Below, one piece after another: positions 50,005-50,126 of a stretch of DNA of 50,126 nt. The notes under the pieces were generated by a model, which saw nothing but the letters and a program-made list of their open reading frames with translations, did not search any database and was not told the DNA's origin. How positions within the stretch are numbered: the stretch's first letter is position 1; every line of letters begins with the position of its first letter. The position numbers and the translations under genes are program-made. Source of the DNA: JAXJSP01 sp036310005 (lineage in GTDB: Bacteria; Bacillota; Clostridia; Oscillospirales; Acutalibacteraceae); assembly GCA_036310005.1 (NCBI GenBank), contig JAXJSP010000044.1, forward strand, positions 1-50,126, written 5' to 3'.

Positions 50005-50126
50005 CCTCCCTCTGACGAGTGGAGGTGGCTGCGGCTTTGCCGCAGACGGAGGGAGAGATAAACTGCACTATAGAGAATAAGTAACACTAAGTAAACCTAA
50101 GTCTAACAAACAACCATATAAACCGC
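50005..50126 (-). repeat. 122-bp inverted repeat, copy B
   Basis: Reverse complement of 46433-46554 without a mismatch, cut by the window edge, so the true repeat may be longer. Between 49978 and 50004 there is a short CCCTCTGACATC-CCCCCCC stretch with no gene. Confidence 0.95.

Noticed and set aside
1..50126. CRISPR arrays, tRNA or rRNA genes, prophage
   Set aside because: I saw no regularly spaced repeats, no tRNA-like CCA/T-loop patterns in the gaps, no rRNA-like sequence and no phage structural genes. A tRNA scan was not possible.

Overview
The window reads as a contig from the chromosome of a gut-type Clostridia (Bacillota), probably Oscillospirales. I infer this from the dnaA/gyrA/rpmH core gene set and its order, from SpoIID and the Soj/Spo0J/Noc proteins, from a TnpV-type mobile-element protein, from BspA-type leucine-rich repeats, and from the style of the dispersed repeats. 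No tool was run, so the taxonomy is an inference. The right edge lies inside a 122-bp repeat that also occurs at 46433-46554. That is where an assembler would be expected to break.

Layout. 1-2.8 kb is accessory: the tail of a sortase-anchored surface protein, a TnpV remnant with a frameshift near its start, an XRE regulator divergent from a SLOG-domain protein, and a GNAT acetyltransferase. 3.0-6.1 kb holds a split ThrE-type exporter, an XRE-TPR regulator and a cupin. 6.3-16.0 kb is a sugar-uptake and sensing locus: mglB-mglA-mglC and a small membrane-anchored protein with an InlB-type repeat, then a YesN-type response regulator, a YesM/LytS-type histidine kinase, a second sugar-binding lipoprotein and an aldo/keto reductase. 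16.0-20.4 kb has a 44-residue membrane peptide, rpe, a secreted LRR/FN3 protein and an S11-family protein that has lost its catalytic motifs.

20.6-41.5 kb is the conserved origin-associated block, nearly all on the minus strand. In transcription order it is rpmH-rnpA-yidD-yidC-jag-mnmE-mnmG-rsmG-noc-parA-parB-serS-DUF436, then dnaA-dnaN-rlbA-recF-remB-gyrB-gyrA. A plus-strand THF riboswitch and folT gene lie between the two halves. Two parS sites are present, one doubling as a terminator. In Bacillus rpmH and dnaA are adjacent and divergent; here they point the same way and are about 12 kb apart.

41.7-50.1 kb holds a SpoIID-like protein divergent from a citrate synthase operon (citrate synthase, unknown membrane protein, nth, pyridoxamine kinase). 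After that comes a three-gene stretch bracketed by 122-bp inverted repeats: a degenerate GH36-like protein, an unknown protein and a diacylglycerol-kinase-family lipid kinase.

The main leads are: (1) a sugar three-component sensory system beside mglBAC, with an unusual InlB-repeat membrane protein in the transporter operon; (2) a family of covarying palindromes placed at the 3' ends of dnaA, gyrA, the pyridoxamine kinase gene and the lipid kinase gene, in one case supplying the gyrA stop codon; (3) parS used as a terminator stem; (4) two apparent pseudoenzymes.
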